Source: Heterocephalus glaber (taxonomy: Eukaryota > Chordata > Mammalia > Rodentia > Bathyergidae). Taken from it: DNA of 64,000 bases. Of this stretch, positions 11,740-23,885 are shown piece after piece; within the stretch, counting starts at the first letter, position 1, and each line of letters opens with the position of its first letter. Location of the stretch: NCBI RefSeq assembly GCF_000247695.1, contig NW_004624849.1:3888980-3952979 (forward strand), written 5' to 3'. Under the pieces are notes generated by a model, which was not told where the DNA came from, ran no database searches, and saw nothing but the letters and a program-made list of their open reading frames with translations. The position numbers and the translations under genes are program-made.

Positions 11740-14700
11740 GTAAGACAGTCCAAGGAGAAGTGGGGCACAGTAGCCACCACTCGCAATCAGTTGATGTCCC
11801 TGGGAAGCAAAGGAGACCCAGCCATCACCCTGCTCCATTGTGGGGCACAGCAGGGGGTGGAGGGACCTGGTCCCTTCCCCCTTCCCACAGACCTGACCAT
11901 GGCTCTGGTTCTTCTGGACTGGGAGCCCAGTGTTGCCCTGGTCAGAGGCTGCCTCCCACAGGATAGCTGCAGCTTCCAGGCCTTGGGAGTTTAGGAGGAA
12001 AAGCAGCTGAGGGGGACACCAAAAGCGGGGCTGGAGGGCAAGGAGTGCTTGGGAGCAAGGACCGAATGAAGGTGGCAGCCCCATCCACAAAGAGAACCCG
12101 TCCCACTGTACAGGCTGCACCCAAGAGTTCGCGCAGCTGCCAAGGTGCAGCTGGGGGCTGGAAGGCCTGGTCCTCCCCTCTCTGCCCTCAGTCAGATACA
12201 GACCTGGCAACTCTCCAGGCCTCAGCCTCCTCCAGGAACCAGTAGTGCTCTACAGAGCCTGGCCAGTTTGCCCAGTGTCCCTGTGCATAGAGAGCTTGGG
12301 CTCCCAGCAGGATACTCTGCTCTCCAGGATTGTGTGCTCAGGACTGATGATGCCCTGAGGGAGCGAGTGACCTTTGAGTTTGGCCTCCTAGATCACTTGT
12401 GGTGGGGCCTGCTGGGACCACGGCACCTGCAGCACTGGGGTGTTAGTGTAGGTCATGGCTTTTTGCTCAGGCAGAAGCTGTAGGAAGTCATCCTGGAAGA
12501 GGGACCTGGGAAGAGCAGGGCAAAGTCCTGGAGCTGGCAGGTGCATGCAGGGAGCAGGGAGGCCTATCAAGTGAGGTGGCAGTGACTGTGGCTGCGCAGG
12601 GAAGTGGTAGGGCAGGGTTGGGAGGTCAGGCAGAGGCCCTGAAGGTCACACATGGGACTGAGGCTTCCTTCCCAGAAAGATGGAAGTCATGGAGGGGGTC
12701 CCAGGAATGAACAGCAGGCACCAGTAGGACCGCTTGGACCATTTGGTCCTCCTTGCAGAGCTGGGGGACAAGGAGTGACAGGAAGGGACTTCTCCAGGAC
12801 CTGTGGATGAGGAAAGGCTGGGCTGCTTGGGGAGGAGACACAGTACTTTCCTCTGGAAGAACAGAGGGACCAGCCCTTGGTGTGCAGGGCTAGGGGTATG
12901 GTCACAGGGGGCTGGTGTACCTTGAGTGGGCTGGGAGAGAACAGCCCGGGGTGCCATGGTCAGCCAGGGCTGGATCAGGCAGGTGAGGGCAGCCACAGCC
13001 CTGGGATGTCCTCCCCAGTGGACATGGCCTAGAAACACCCAAGGAACCAGCAGGCTTTCAATGTAGGGAAAGGCAGTCACTTCCCTGTGAGTCAGCCTGA
13101 AGCAGGTTTCTGTGCCACCCGCCTCCAGGCCCCACTACCCCATTTCCTGCTTCCTTCAAAGAAAGAGCCTCTCTGGACAGCTCCACAGGCCCTCTGTCCC
13201 CAACAATGGGTGATGCATTGCACACCAGGTCCTTCCTGCCAATGGCTTCCCATCGTCAGGCTGGCTGCCCTACTTTCTGCCCAGGATGAAGCTGCATTGT
13301 CCTCTGGCATGATGGGAGACAAAGGAGGGATGTCTGGGGAGAGGAGCCCAAAAGGGTGCAGTAGCATCCTTTACTGAGCAGCTATACCTGGCCCAGTGGT
13401 GACAGTCACCATGCAGGGGCCTCTGCCAGGCACTTTGTATCTTTGATCCCACCATTGCTTCTTCCTGCTTAGAGTGGCTGTGAAGAAAACTTGTTCCTGG
13501 GTGGTAGGTGTCCAGGTAGCTGGCTGACTGATGGTCCACTACCAGGGCTGACCCCACTGAGACATGAGAGGCATGTTGTGGGCAGGCCTGGAGCCATAGC
13601 CACAGCAGCCCAAGGCAGAGCTGAGCAACTGGCCAGGGGTGAGGAGAAGGGAAGAATGGGGCATCCTGTTTCTGGAGAGGGAGTCCAGACCTGGCTCCAA
13701 AGAAGGTGATGTGAGCAGAGGGAAAGGAGCTATCTTAGGCGCGGGAACAGCATGTGCAAAGGCATAGAGACAGCAATAAGGGAAAGGCCAGGATGGCTGG
13801 AGGGCAGGGCTGGAAGAGCAGAGCAGGTAATGGTACAGGCTTGGGGGCTCACCAGCCTGGGGACCCATGCCCTCTGGGGTGTCTGTGAGCTTGTGGTGGT
13901 CCTTTGACCCCATGTGCTGTCCAGCTGGCTCCCTGTGGGTTAGCAGCTCCTGGAGGTCAGGGACTTCTCTTACCTGCAGCCCTGCCAAAGCCCATTCCAG
14001 GGTCCTCCCTCAGTTATGGGTGACTAGAGCAACAATTTGCTGAGTGACCTCCCCTCCTGCCCTTCCTTGTCCACAGGTGATTACTTTGGGATCCTCAAGG
14101 AGGCCAGAGTGACCACATTTCCCTTCAGCGTCATGGACAACCCCATGTACTGGGGAAGCACAGCCAACTACCTGGGCTGGGGCCTCATGTGAGTACCAGG
14201 TGCCATGGCTGTCTTGCTGACTGCCCCGAGGGAGGGGACAGCCCAGGAGGACCAAAGGAGGAGCTAGACCAGTGGAAAGAGAATAAGGTCTTTTATGAGG
14301 ACCTTTCTTGCCCACAAGTTTCTTATCTGTGATAACAAAACAACCTCCCAGATCACAGCTTGGAAAGCTTTCTCATAAAGGGTCAGAGAGCTGAGGCTTG
14401 AGTTTCCCGACAGGTCACAGTCACTCAGCTGTGCCCAGTGCAGAGACGTAGGGAAATGGATGGCAAGGTATGGGCCACATGGCTCCATTTATGGACGTGG
14501 ATGTGTCATGAAATATTCTTGGGATTCTCATTTTTAACTATTTAAAAATGTAAAAAGCATTTTCAGTCTGTGGGCTGGAGTTTGGTAAGCCCTGAGCTAG
14601 CACATTAGGACTGAGAAAGGCCTCCGGGGTCTGCTGGCCCCATACACCAGGGAGCCCAGGGGAGTCTGGCCCACCATAGCCCCTGAGTCACCAAGTGTTC

Positions 14701-17700
14701 CCAAAGGAACTGGTCTGGGCACAGGAGGCCAGATGTCCTCCCCTGGCAGAGGGGAGACCCCAGGCAGTGAAGGGTGGTCCCCTGGGCTGCTGGCTGCCCT
14801 ACCAGGTATAGATGTGACTAGGATGTGGAAACATAACCCCAGGGATCAGAGAGCCTGTGATGAAGGAGGCATTGGGAGCCACTTGGCTAGAGTTACAGAT
14901 AGTCCCAGAGATCAGAGAGGCCCTGGGACCCCAAAAGATTGGATCTCAAATGGTGGGATGTCAAGAGCAAGCTGTTCCGCTGAATCCCCCCGTGCCCTCT
15001 CCCCCAGCTGCAGGGACCACTCACCACAGCCCTGGGGTCACAGCTGGTGGGGTTTGAGTGACAGTAAACTAGAGAGGGCTTAGGGGTCTGGCTGGGACCT
15101 GCCCTGGCCCCCACCGTGTTCAGACCAGATCGTCCCTGACCCTGCAGCCTTAGCTGTGGACTCTCCCTCCCACCTGCCTTTAGCCCAGCCACAATGGACC
15201 CATGAGGGGCAGACAGTGAGCTCCCCACCTTGCCCACTCCACAGAGCATCTCTACTTGGAGCCCCCAGGATGAGTCCAAACTGAAACAGCCCTCCTTTAC
15301 CCAGGGCCTCCTGGTAGCCTCCTGGTTCTCCAACATACCCAGCCCGTCTCTGTGTTGTTGCACACATGCACGTGTGTATGCATGCGCACACACATACCCA
15401 GGCCCTGTTCTCTGCAGGCTTCCACCTCCCAACCCTCCAGCAAGCAGGCTCAGTCTGGGATTGGTTTCCTCACCAGGAAGCAGGACCGTCACCCCACACT
15501 GGGTTGTTAGGGGGACAAGCTAGACCCATGGTGACAGCAGGTGGAGGTTTACTGGAGATGAAAAGGGGACTCTCAGCATCCGTACTCTTCCCCCTTGGGC
15601 TGTCATCAGGACTGCCCCTCTAGCACATCACAGCCTCCCCCACACCCCAGGGAAGGACTCTGGGCTTGCCGTGACCCACAGGGCCTGGGGCTTCAAGGTC
15701 ATTGGCCCTAGGGGAAGTGGTCACGTGCTCTGTGCTGTCGGCTGAGATCTGCGTGAGGCCCGGAGGGTCCTGTCCGCTCCGCAGCTCTCTGTCCCCAGGA
15801 CTGGGGACGGTGCTAGGGCTGTGCTGCCTGGGAGCATCTCACAGGGGTTCTGCAGCCCTCCCTGGGATCTTGGCTCAGGGCAAAAGAAGGCTTTTAAGAC
15901 CTTCTAAAAGCACTGGCTAGGGCCGTACCACTGATCATCTTAGCTACTAGAGGTCTGTTTCATTTTGAACTTGTGGAAGGAAGTAAAGGCCAATCAGTCC
16001 AGTCTCTCTCTCATGACAGGTGGAGAAACAGGCTGGGGGCTCGCCCAGACCACACAGCCAATCTGGGACAGAGACACACAGTTGGTTCCCAGGTTCCTTG
16101 CCACCCCACTCCCCCGTCACAGCCCCTGTGCTTTGTTTTGCCTTTTTTTGTGGACGATGTTTTCAGGAACAGGAATTGGACTGTGGGATCAAGAGGGGCC
16201 TGTCTGGGGTTCTGTTCCCCAGCAGGACCACCCTTCAAGGTCACTGTGTGACTAGGACCACAGCTGAGGTCCAGGCTTCTCCCTGAGCCCTTGCTAGGGA
16301 CAAAGTGCCTCTTCCGCCAGGAGGGAAAGGTGACTGCCATGGGGTACTCGTGGTTATGGCCCCCTTCTTACAGTCCAGGAGACAGACGCTGAGAGCCATG
16401 TCTGCTGGGATGAAGGATTGAACCCCAGTCCCCAGTTACTTCCACTGTTCCACATTCAAAGCCTGTGAAAACCCTCTGAGTAAAGGGACAGTGAAGATGG
16501 GGTCTCTAGAGCCCTTGGGACCTGCTTTTCTGGAGAGGCCCAGGTTGTTTCCAGAAAGTTTAGCCCAGGCCTTGCCCCTCACAGAAGCTGTGCAGGCTGT
16601 CTGTCCCTGGCCACAGTGGTTCCCAGATAGCTTTACATCTTGAGCAGGGGAGCACCAGTCTTGTGGTGGTCTGGTAGGTACAGGCAGCTGGTTGCAGAGC
16701 CTGTGGTGGGGGTGGCCAAGGAAAGCCGAGTCACCTGAGGCCCTGGAGCCTGGCCTCTGCTGCCCACTGTGTCTCTCAGAGACTCCCTCCTCTCTCCTGC
16801 TTGCTGATCTGGACACAGCAACCCAGCCCTGCAGGAGCCGTGGAATCAGAGGTAACTATAGAAATAGATGGGTGGACAGTAGCTATTTCTGGAATCCTGA
16901 GGCAGATGTGCTTAGGCTCCTTCGTGCTGTCTCTAATGAGCTCTCAGTGCTCATTGGCACAGCAAGGTCAGAGGCTGGTCACCAGCAGAGAGCGCAAGAC
17001 AGACATTCTGTCCAGCCCTGGGTCTGCAGAACAGTCTGCCCAGGCTTCCTGTCCGCTGGCCGGGGCTCCAGGGTGTGCGTGGAGCCCACAATGCGTAGGT
17101 GGCTGAGCAGACCCAGGTGTGACACTGTTGTCATCCCTCCAATCCCCAGGCCGACAGCCAGAGCTTACCGGGGTGGTGGCTGTGGAGGCTCCCTTGTAAG
17201 CAGGGGCCAGGACTCACGTGGCAGCACCTCCTTCCTCCCTCTTTTCCTTTCTCCTTCTCTCCTTTCTCTTTCCTCCCTCCTTCCTGATTCCCTCCTGCTG
17301 TCCTCAGTTCCTGGCTGGGGGCCAAGATGAGGAAGGAGGGAGCAGCCCCATCTTGGGGGAACTCAGCAAGCTGGGTAGGCAGACCAGGAGACAGGGGCCC
17401 TGGTCCTTGCTAGAAAGCTGAACTGAGAAGTGGAACAACCTGGTCCAGCCCATTCCATCCAGTGGCCCATTGGCAGCCTGAGGGTCCTCGGTGGAGGCAG
17501 GAAGAGCTGGGTCCAACTGACTTGGGCTTGTCTCTGCAGGCACGCCAGTCCCACGGGCCTGCTGCTGACGGTGGTGGTGGCCCTTGTCTACGTGGTGGCC
17601 ATCCTGTATGAGGAGTGAGTAGGGTGGTAGTGGGGGATATCTGTGTGACAGCCAGGCCAGCCACACCTCTCCCTTGACCTTTTCTCAAGGTCAGGCTGCT

Positions 17701-18032
17701 ACTGGCTGGGCCACACTGGGTGGGTCATAGGTCAGGAAGCTCAGAGTGGGGGCATCTGGGGCCTGCAAGACCCAGCAGATAGGCAGGTGACCCTGGCCCC
17801 TCCCACTCTCTGAAGGCTCCAAGCAGCTTTGGGGGACAGTGGGGGATTGGAGTCTCATCTACCCTGGGAAGGGACAGTCTGTACTCAGGTGGGCAGGACC
17901 TGGGCAGGGCTCTGGTGTCAGGGTGGGAATCAGCATCCCAACCACCTGCCTGAACCACCCTTCCAACCCTGCAGGCCCTTCACCACAGAGATCTACCGTC
18001 AAAAAGCCGCCAAGTCCCATGGGAGAAGATGA
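11594..18032 (+). CDS. PEMT: PEMT, phosphatidylethanolamine N-methyltransferase (partial: last four coding exons)
   Basis: PEMT methylates phosphatidylethanolamine three times with S-adenosylmethionine to make phosphatidylcholine; it is a small multi-spanning protein of the ER and mitochondria-associated membranes. Coding exons are 11594-11739, 14077-14188, 17540-17614 and 17975-18032, with phases that join cleanly and GT-AG introns. The joined product matches the last ~130 residues of the 199-residue human enzyme as I remember it, and ends at the equivalent position. Both AdoMet-binding motifs known from the human enzyme are kept: GxG (GVG, human 98-100) in exon 1 and the Glu pair (human 180-181), whose second Glu codon is split by the last intron. 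Exon 1 opens inside a Cys codon, so earlier exons must lie upstream; I searched 1-11593 by eye for the preceding transmembrane exon and did not find it. RASD1 follows on the same strand, as expected from mammalian synteny. Confidence 0.95.
11740..14076. other. PEMT intron
   Basis: GC-rich intron with gtaag donor and ccacag acceptor. No SINEs are seen. Several open frames longer than 100 codons on both strands lack recognisable motifs. Confidence 0.8.
14077..14188 (+). CDS. PEMT: PEMT coding exon B (third from last)
   Basis: The acceptor is ccacag and the donor is gtgagt at 14189. The 112 bp encode [20 protein letters not shown], then [16 protein letters not shown], and end two bases into the Met codon. 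The NPMYWGS stretch is the most recognisable part of the family here. Confidence 0.95.
15965..16085 (+). mobile_element. MIR-like fragment
   Basis: 'acaggtggagaaacaggctg' then 'cagaccacacagccaatctg' follows the MIR core order. Confidence 0.45.
17229..17300. repeat. Polypyrimidine (CCTTTCT)n-like tract
   Basis: About 70 bp of almost pure C/T in a PEMT intron, 240 bp before exon C. Confidence 0.8.
17540..17614 (+). CDS. PEMT: PEMT coding exon C (penultimate)
   Basis: The acceptor is ctgcag and the donor is gtgagt at 17615. The 75 bp encode [20 protein letters not shown] and ILYE, a transmembrane helix running into the first Glu of the AdoMet-binding Glu pair. The second Glu codon is split GA|G over the intron. 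Confidence 0.95.
17615..17974. other. PEMT last intron
   Basis: A 360 bp intron with gtgagt and ctgcag borders. It splits the second Glu codon of the AdoMet-binding pair. Confidence 0.9.
17975..18032 (+). CDS. PEMT: PEMT last coding exon
   Basis: The acceptor is ctgcag. The 58 bp encode the end of the Glu pair, then [18 protein letters not shown] and TGA at 18030-18032. The basic, lysine/arginine-rich tail has the same length as the human protein tail. Confidence 0.95.
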
Positions 18033-18250
18033 CAGGGCTGCAGGGGCTCTGCAGGGGACCTAGCTGGCCTGCCCTGTCCCAAGGACCCAGCCCTGCTCTG
18101 GGGAGAGCAGCACCTGGCCATTGCTCCTCTCCTGTTCCTGGCGTGGGCCACTCCAGTGCCTTGGGAACCACTGCCTTGGGGGTCCTGGACATGCTGCCAT
18201 GTGGCCACCGAGCCCGCTGCGCCCTGCTGCCCGCACTGTGCCTACTCAAC

Positions 18251-18256
18251 AATAAA
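18251..18256 (+). terminator. PEMT: PEMT poly(A) signal AATAAA
   Basis: A canonical AATAAA lies 219 bp after the PEMT stop codon, with pyrimidine/GT-containing sequence about 20-40 bp downstream. The 3' UTR would therefore be about 18033-18275. It is short and GC-rich. Confidence 0.85.
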
Positions 18257-18275
18257 GGCACCCTGACTCCAGTCC

Positions 18276-19179
18276 CCGCTCTGTTCTCTCCATCCTTGTC
18301 CTCGTCTCCATGGGAAAGCAAGCTCGGGGCTCTGGGAGGACAGAGCCAGAGCAGGGCAGGGCTTAGGTGGGAAAACCTCTCCTCCTCCTCCTCTCCCTCT
18401 TTACCTCACTCCTTCCCTCTCAAAGCAGGATGTCCCTTGAGGGCTACAGGACCAGGCTGGCCTCCCAGTGCCAGGAGGCATCTCCACTCCAGGCCTCAAA
18501 GAGGAAGGGTCCCTTGTCACGTGACTCACTGGGCTGTGGCCGCAGTTTGACTCCCAGGTAGTTTGGTATCCATGTACCTGTCCTCAGGCCCTGCCCAGCA
18601 TTCCCAGGACACCCCCTGCATTGCCTCTTCTTTGGTGCATTGCCTTTCCTGGTTCCCTCTTGGTGGACAGAGGGTGCTGAGACCACAGAGCCATGCTGTC
18701 ACTCACCTGTGTGCTCACCATCCCAGGTGCCCTGCAGGCAGCCCTGAGGTCTGCACCAGAGTGCCCTCAGCCTGAGCCAGGAGCAGGAACAGCCCTTTGC
18801 CAGTACCAGAGCCTTCTCTGGGCCTCCTTCCCTGCTCCCCTGAGGGGATGCTTGGCACCAGGAGGTTCCCAGAGAGGCTCACCCCTGAGTCGCCACCGTG
18901 TCCTGGGGCCTGCTCCACCTGTCTCCCTGTCAGGCCCAGCATTTTCCGTGGCTGGCTTTATTTTTAGCCCGTCAGCATCATACTATATGGGCTGCAGGAG
19001 GAGGAAGCCTGAGCTCCCCACAACCAGCAGGGCCAGCCTGGCTGCCCTGGCTCCTTTAGTCTCCATCCAGCCTCCCACTCTCAGCACTGTGAGTGTCTCC
19101 CCAAGACATCACCACCCCCACATTGTTGAGGACACCCTGGCAGCCCCCTGTTGTTCTTGGGATAGAATCTCAGCCAGTA
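18276..19179. other. Intergenic, no feature recognised
   Basis: GC-rich sequence just past PEMT. Long open frames (for example 18693-19196) have no recognisable domain. Confidence 0.5.
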
Positions 19180-19478
19180 TCCTGATTGAGATATAATTCA
19201 TATACAAGTTATCTACCCAGAACGGACAATGCGATGGCCTTTAGTTTATCCCCAGGGTTGTACAGTCATCACCACAGTCACATATGTCCATATATGTGGT
19301 GGATATTCCATCACCTGTTGCCCCTTCGCTGTCACCCCCAAAATCTCCAGTGTTGACCAATGACCGCTCTGCTTTCTCTCTCTGGATCTGTGGTCTGGAC
19401 ATTTCATAGAAATAGAATCACAGTACAGTATTTGCCCTCTTGTGTATGGTTCTTCACTTAGCATAATGTTTTCTTTTC

Positions 19479-19550
19479 AGCGCTGGAGATTGAACCCAGG
19501 GCCTTGCACATGCTAGGCAAGTGCTCTCCCACTGAGCCACACCCTAACCC
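19479..19550 (-). mobile_element. Old ID SINE
   Basis: 'gctggagattgaacccaggg' to 'ctgagccacaccctaaccc' is an ID copy of the classical type (tagagcacttgcctagcatg in reverse). Confidence 0.8.
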
Positions 19551-19600
19551 AGCATTGTCTTCGAAGTTCAGCCATGTTCTGTCAGGTATCAGACCTTGGG

Positions 19601-19689
19601 TTTTTTTTTTTTTCGGTACTGGGGATCGAACTCGGGTCCTTGTGCTTGCGCAGCAAGTGGTGAAACCACTGAGCTAAATCCCCGGCACC
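19601..19689 (-). mobile_element. Young ID-like SINE
   Basis: T-run, 'ggtactggggatcgaactcg' to 'ctgagctaaatccccggca'. It is flanked by a direct repeat cagaccttg (19590-19598 and 19690-19698). Confidence 0.95.
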
Positions 19690-19698
19690 CAGACCTTG

Positions 19699-20431
19699 TT
19701 TTAGTCTGAATTTTTGTTGCTATAACAGAATATCACAGATTAGTTTATAAATAAAGGTTTATTTGGCTCATGGCTCTGAAGGCTGAGAAGTTCAAGGTTG
19801 GGTGGCCAGGCTTCTGTCACTATAGCAAAATACCTGAGATTATTAATAAAGACAAAAGGTTTACTTGGCTCACAGTCGTAGAGGTTCTTATCCATGATCA
19901 GTCAGTCCTGTTGCTTTGGACCTTTGGCAAGGCAGCACTTCATAGATGGAAGGCATCTCACCTCATCACCAGGAAACAGAATGGAGAAGAGGTCAAGGTC
20001 CAGTGGCCCCTTTCAAGGGAACACCCTTAATGACCTAAAGACCTCCCACATGGCTCCACTTCTTAAAGGCTCTAATACCTCTCATTGCACCATCCTGGGG
20101 CCAGGCTTTAACACTAGCCTCTCGGGGACATTCAACATTCAAACTATAGCAGGTGGCCATATCTGGTGAGAACTTTCTTGCTGGCAAAGACTCTGCAGAG
20201 ACCCAAGGTGATGCAGAGCATCACATGGTGAGAGAACATTCTGGTTTACATCTTTCCTCCTCTCCTTACAAAGTCACAATCCCTTTGGACTGCAGGCCCC
20301 ATTTAACCTGCACCACCTCCCCAAGGTTCCCCTCCTAACACTATAGTTGGATCAAATTTCCATCTCCTAATACCTCCCATGGGGATTAAGTTTCACCGTG
20401 CATTTTGGGAAGGCCTTCAAGCCATAGTGAT
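19699..20431 (-). mobile_element. MaLR-type LTR, split by a second LTR
   Basis: The left part (to 19808) has 'ttgctataacagaatatcac' and 'tttatttggctcatggctct'; the right part (from 20152) ends 'ggggattaagtttcac' and 'aagccatag'. The parts join into one antisense LTR. Confidence 0.6.
19809..20151 (-). mobile_element. Inner MaLR-type LTR
   Basis: It runs from 'ggcttctgtcactatagcaa' to 'acattcaaactatagca', flanked on both sides by ggtggcca (19801-19808 and 20152-20159). It interrupts the LTR at 19699-20431. Confidence 0.65.
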
Positions 20432-20843
20432 ACCTCTTTCCTTCTTATTGCTAAAAATAGTCCATTGTATGGAGGGACTACATCTTGTTTATCCATTCAT
20501 CAGTTGATGGAAACTTGGCTTGTTTCCACCTTTAGTCTATTGTAAATAATATTGCTGTGAACATTTGTCTACAGTTTTTATGTGGACACATTTCTTCTGG
20601 GTATCTATTTGCCTAGGAGTGGAATTTCTGGGTCACATGGTGACTCACGTTTGACATTTGAAATAACTGCTAGACTGTTTTCCATCATGTCTGCATCATT
20701 TCACAGTCTCATCTCAATGACTTTAAAAACATCAACATCAATGTATTTCCTGTGGATCTCCTGGCTGGCCACTTCTAATCCTGTCCTGTGGTGGGTTCAC
20801 TGGGACTACTAGTAAATGGTGTATTTGTACAATCGATTGGGGT

Positions 20844-21189
20844 TGTGTTAGCTTTCCATTACTGTAAAAAAAAAACACCTGAGATGATAAACTTACTTAA
20901 AACAAGGACAGGTTTATTTTGGCTCATAATTTTCGAGCAGTCCATGACTGCTTGGTACTTTGAGCCTATGGTGACAGTATATCATGGTGGTTGCACATGG
21001 CAGAGGAAGCGGAGAAAGGAAAAGCTGTGATCCCAACATCCCCTCCAAAGGCACAATCCCAGTGACCCTGTATCCTCCAACCAGGCCTCATCTCCTAAAG
21101 GCTCCATTACCCCCAACAGCACCATAGTTTGGGGCCCATACCTTCAACACATGGGCCTTTGAAGGACACTCTAGATCCAAACTACAGCA
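20844..21189 (-). mobile_element. Solo LTR, MaLR type
   Basis: From 'tgtgttagctttccattact' to 'ctctagatccaaactacagca'; the reverse begins TGCTGTAGTTTGGAT, the family start. Confidence 0.65.
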
Positions 21190-21712
21190 GGAGAAATAGG
21201 GTAAGCTATGAGGTGGGCACAAGGCAGAGAGAAGCATATAAGCCTAGACTTCAAGGCAGGAGGGCTGCCCGAGGCACTTCACTCGCCCTGCTCTCTCTGT
21301 GTTCCCTGGGATACAGTGGGTCCGCATGGGTTCTCACAGCTGAGAATACTCAAGGGGCCCAGAGCCTGGACCCTTTCCTCCAGCAGTTTGCTTCCTTACA
21401 GCCCAGGTGTCCATCAGCAGGAACCATCCACACACCATTGGCTCCTCTACAGTGAGGAAAAGGGACACAGCTGATAGCTGGATGGATGTCACAGACCTGT
21501 GTGATAGAAGCCAGCTTGGTTGGGAGAGGGAATTGGCTGGGTGGGGACCCAAAGGCACCTCAGGGGCTTGGGCCTGTCCTGTGCTTTGACGGGAGAAAGT
21601 TAAGCAGGTGTGAGAACTCATGGACTTCTTCCCACTGTTAGCTTTGGACTTGTGTATCCTGCTGGAGCTAAGATATGACAAGGGGAACCTCACGAGAGTG
21701 CCTAAGTTTGAT

Positions 21713-21869
21713 TGTTTTGTTTTGTTTTGTGAGACAGAGTCTCACTATGTAGTTCAGGCTGGCCTTGAACTCACTATATATCCCAGGCTGGCCTCAAACT
21801 CCCAGCAATCCTCCTGTGTCAGCCTCCTGAGTGCTGGGATTACAGGCGTGTGCTACCACGCCCAGCCAG
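21713..21869 (-). mobile_element. B1 SINE
   Basis: (TTTTG)n tail, 'gagacagagtctcactatgt', the duplicated 'aggctggcct' block, and 'gtgctgggattacaggcgtg'. Low divergence. Confidence 0.95.
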
Positions 21870-22551
21870 TTTGACCATTTCTAACTCATAAAAACAGTGC
21901 TATGATAGCATTCAAACCAATTCCTTAAGAAACTGAGAGCCTCAGGCTCTGCTCCAGCACCACCTATGTTCCTCACTGTTGCCCTCACTGGGTCTGCGTC
22001 TTGCAGTGTCCCAGTGGAGCCCAGCCAGGGTGGTGTTCCTGCGTGCAGGTCCACAGGCTCCCCCAGCTTGTTGCCTGCAGGATGCTTCTGTGACCAGTCT
22101 TCGCACAACCTTCCGTGGGATGCAGAGCCAGCCAGTCCAAATGACACAGGGGCCCACAGAGGTCTCCTAACACTGGCGGGGACACAGCCTCATGCCACCC
22201 TTTTTGTTCTTGCCTTCACTAAGCTTCACCCTGAGTGGCAGTCTATGCTGGAACATTAGGTTTTTTTAGGTATTGAAGCCCAAAGTGCTAGGCTAGAACT
22301 AAGAAATCTCCAAGGCTAGAAGTGGGACTTTCTGCCAGTGCCTGGGGGCACCACACACTTGGGCTAACAGGCGGACCAGTAGAGTGTGAGCTCCAAGGAG
22401 GTACCTCCTCCAGTAGTGGTGTGAGCCCAGGGAAGCTGCCAGTGGGTGGGCACCACAGGGGAGGGAGACCAGGAGTGGGGCGGAGTGCTGTGCCTCTGCC
22501 CAGTTCCAGGTCCTGTGGCTGCTTCTGAACACTGCACCCTTGATCAGATCT

Positions 22552-22722
22552 CCCCCCCCTTTTTTAGGGGTGTGTGTGGGTGGGTGCAGGGTCTCCCTAT
22601 GAAGTTCAGGCAGACTAAACTCACTGTGTCGCCCAGGCTGGCCTCAAACTTGCAGCAATCCTCCTGCCTCAGCCTCCCAAGTGCTGGAATTATAGACATG
22701 CACCACCATGCCCAGCTACCTC
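22552..22722 (-). mobile_element. B1 SINE
   Basis: 'cagggtctccctatgaagtt' to 'catgcaccaccatgcccagc' in antisense orientation, more diverged than the copy at 21713. Confidence 0.85.
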
Positions 22723-22744
22723 CACTTTTCTAAAAGCATGGTTT

Positions 22745-22870
22745 GTGGAGCTGTACACAGTGGAGCATGCCTATAATCCCAGCACTCTGGGAGGATGAGG
22801 CAGCAGAATTACAAGTCAAGTCCAGCCTGGGTAATTTAGCAACTCTCTCAAAAGTAAAAAATAAAAAAGG
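22745..22870 (+). mobile_element. B1 SINE
   Basis: 'gcatgcctataatcccagca' to 'cagcctgggtaatttagcaa' with an A-rich tail. Confidence 0.8.
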
Positions 22871-22877
22871 AGTGGGG

Positions 22878-23130
22878 ATAGCTGGGTGTGGTGGTGCATG
22901 CCTGTAATCCCAGCACTTGAGAGCCTGAGACAGGAGGATCGCTGCAAGGTTGAGGCCAGCCTGGGCTACACAGCAAGTTCAAGGCCAGCCTGAACTACAT
23001 AGTGAGACCCTGTCTCAAAACACCAAAAGAAAAGAAAAATGGCTGGGGATGCAGCTCACCATGAAGGCCCTGTGTTTGATCCCCAGTACCTAATGAATAT
23101 AAATACATAAACAAATAAAAATAAAAGCAT
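22878..23130 (+). mobile_element. B1+ID dimeric SINE
   Basis: A full B1 ('agctgggtgtggtggtgcat' ... 'gagaccctgtctcaaaa') is followed after a short A-rich link by an ID part ('ggctggggatgcagctcacc' ... 'gatccccagtacc') and an AT-rich tail. Confidence 0.85.
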
Positions 23131-23784
23131 GGCTGTCTTCTCTGCACAAAAGAGTTGGCAGCAAGGCATTTGCTGAGCAGCACAGGAGCTGGCCAGGCTG
23201 TCCTGGGCCTTTCTGCCCCAGGAACTGGGAATGTGCACTCACCTGTCTGCCCAGAGTTCTTGGGGAAGGTTGCCAGCTCACAGGGAATGTACACTCGTAA
23301 ACCCAGGATGGGGCCTTTTCCAAGGGAGGGAAATTTACTGCCTTCCAGAACAGTACATTATTTTTGCAGACAGCTCTGCTTGAAAGTTGTTTACACCGAG
23401 TCAGAGTGTATCCCCATGCTTGAGGTGTTCCTGGGCCCTGAGCAGGAGACTTGGCATGTCTATGAGGAGTTGGCATAACCTTCCTGACGGGAATGGGAAT
23501 GATTCAGTGTTTGAAGCTGAAATCTTACTAAATTATATCAGGTTAGGGCAGAGCACAGCTCCACTCCTCACTGTAGAGACCCCTGAGAAGAATTCCCTCA
23601 GGGCAATGAAGTAAAAATATAGACAGTATCTGCATATAATGGAGGAGGGTGAGTACTGTTACATACCCCTCCTTGTCTTTTCTTCAATCTGCTAAGTGTT
23701 CTTCATAGAGCTCCTTACCACCTAAGATTATAAAAGATAATACTCTATCTATCCCCCCCCAGTGGTCGATAACAAATTTCTTGA

Positions 23785-23885
23785 GGTCAGAGATCTGCTT
23801 TGTCTACTCCTCTATTCCTAGCACTTATTCCTATGAGCAGTGCCCTGCACATAGTATGCATTCAATAAATACTTATATAAAAAAT
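23785..23885 (-). mobile_element. L2 fragment
   Basis: 'cagtgccctgcacatagtat' followed by 'gcattcaataaatacttata' is the antisense L2 3' end. Confidence 0.7.

Larger units (their letters stand above)
14189..17539. other. PEMT intron
   Basis: Intron with gtgagt donor and ctgcag acceptor. It contains a MIR-like piece at 15965-16085 and a polypyrimidine run at 17229-17300, otherwise unassigned. Confidence 0.8.
19180..20843 (-). mobile_element. Old L1 3' region, multiply interrupted
   Basis: Antisense L1 pieces at about 19180-19478, 19551-19597 and 20432-20843 are collinear ('ttcacttagcataatg', 'gttcagccatgttctgtcag', 'ccattcatcagttgatgg', 'gagtggaatttctgggtcac'). Two ID SINEs and LTR sequence sit between them. 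Confidence 0.75.

Noticed and set aside
13743..13757. GGAACAGCATGTGCA as a second glucocorticoid site
   Set aside because: The last fixed position fails, and it lies in what looks like a dispersed repeat segment in a PEMT intron.
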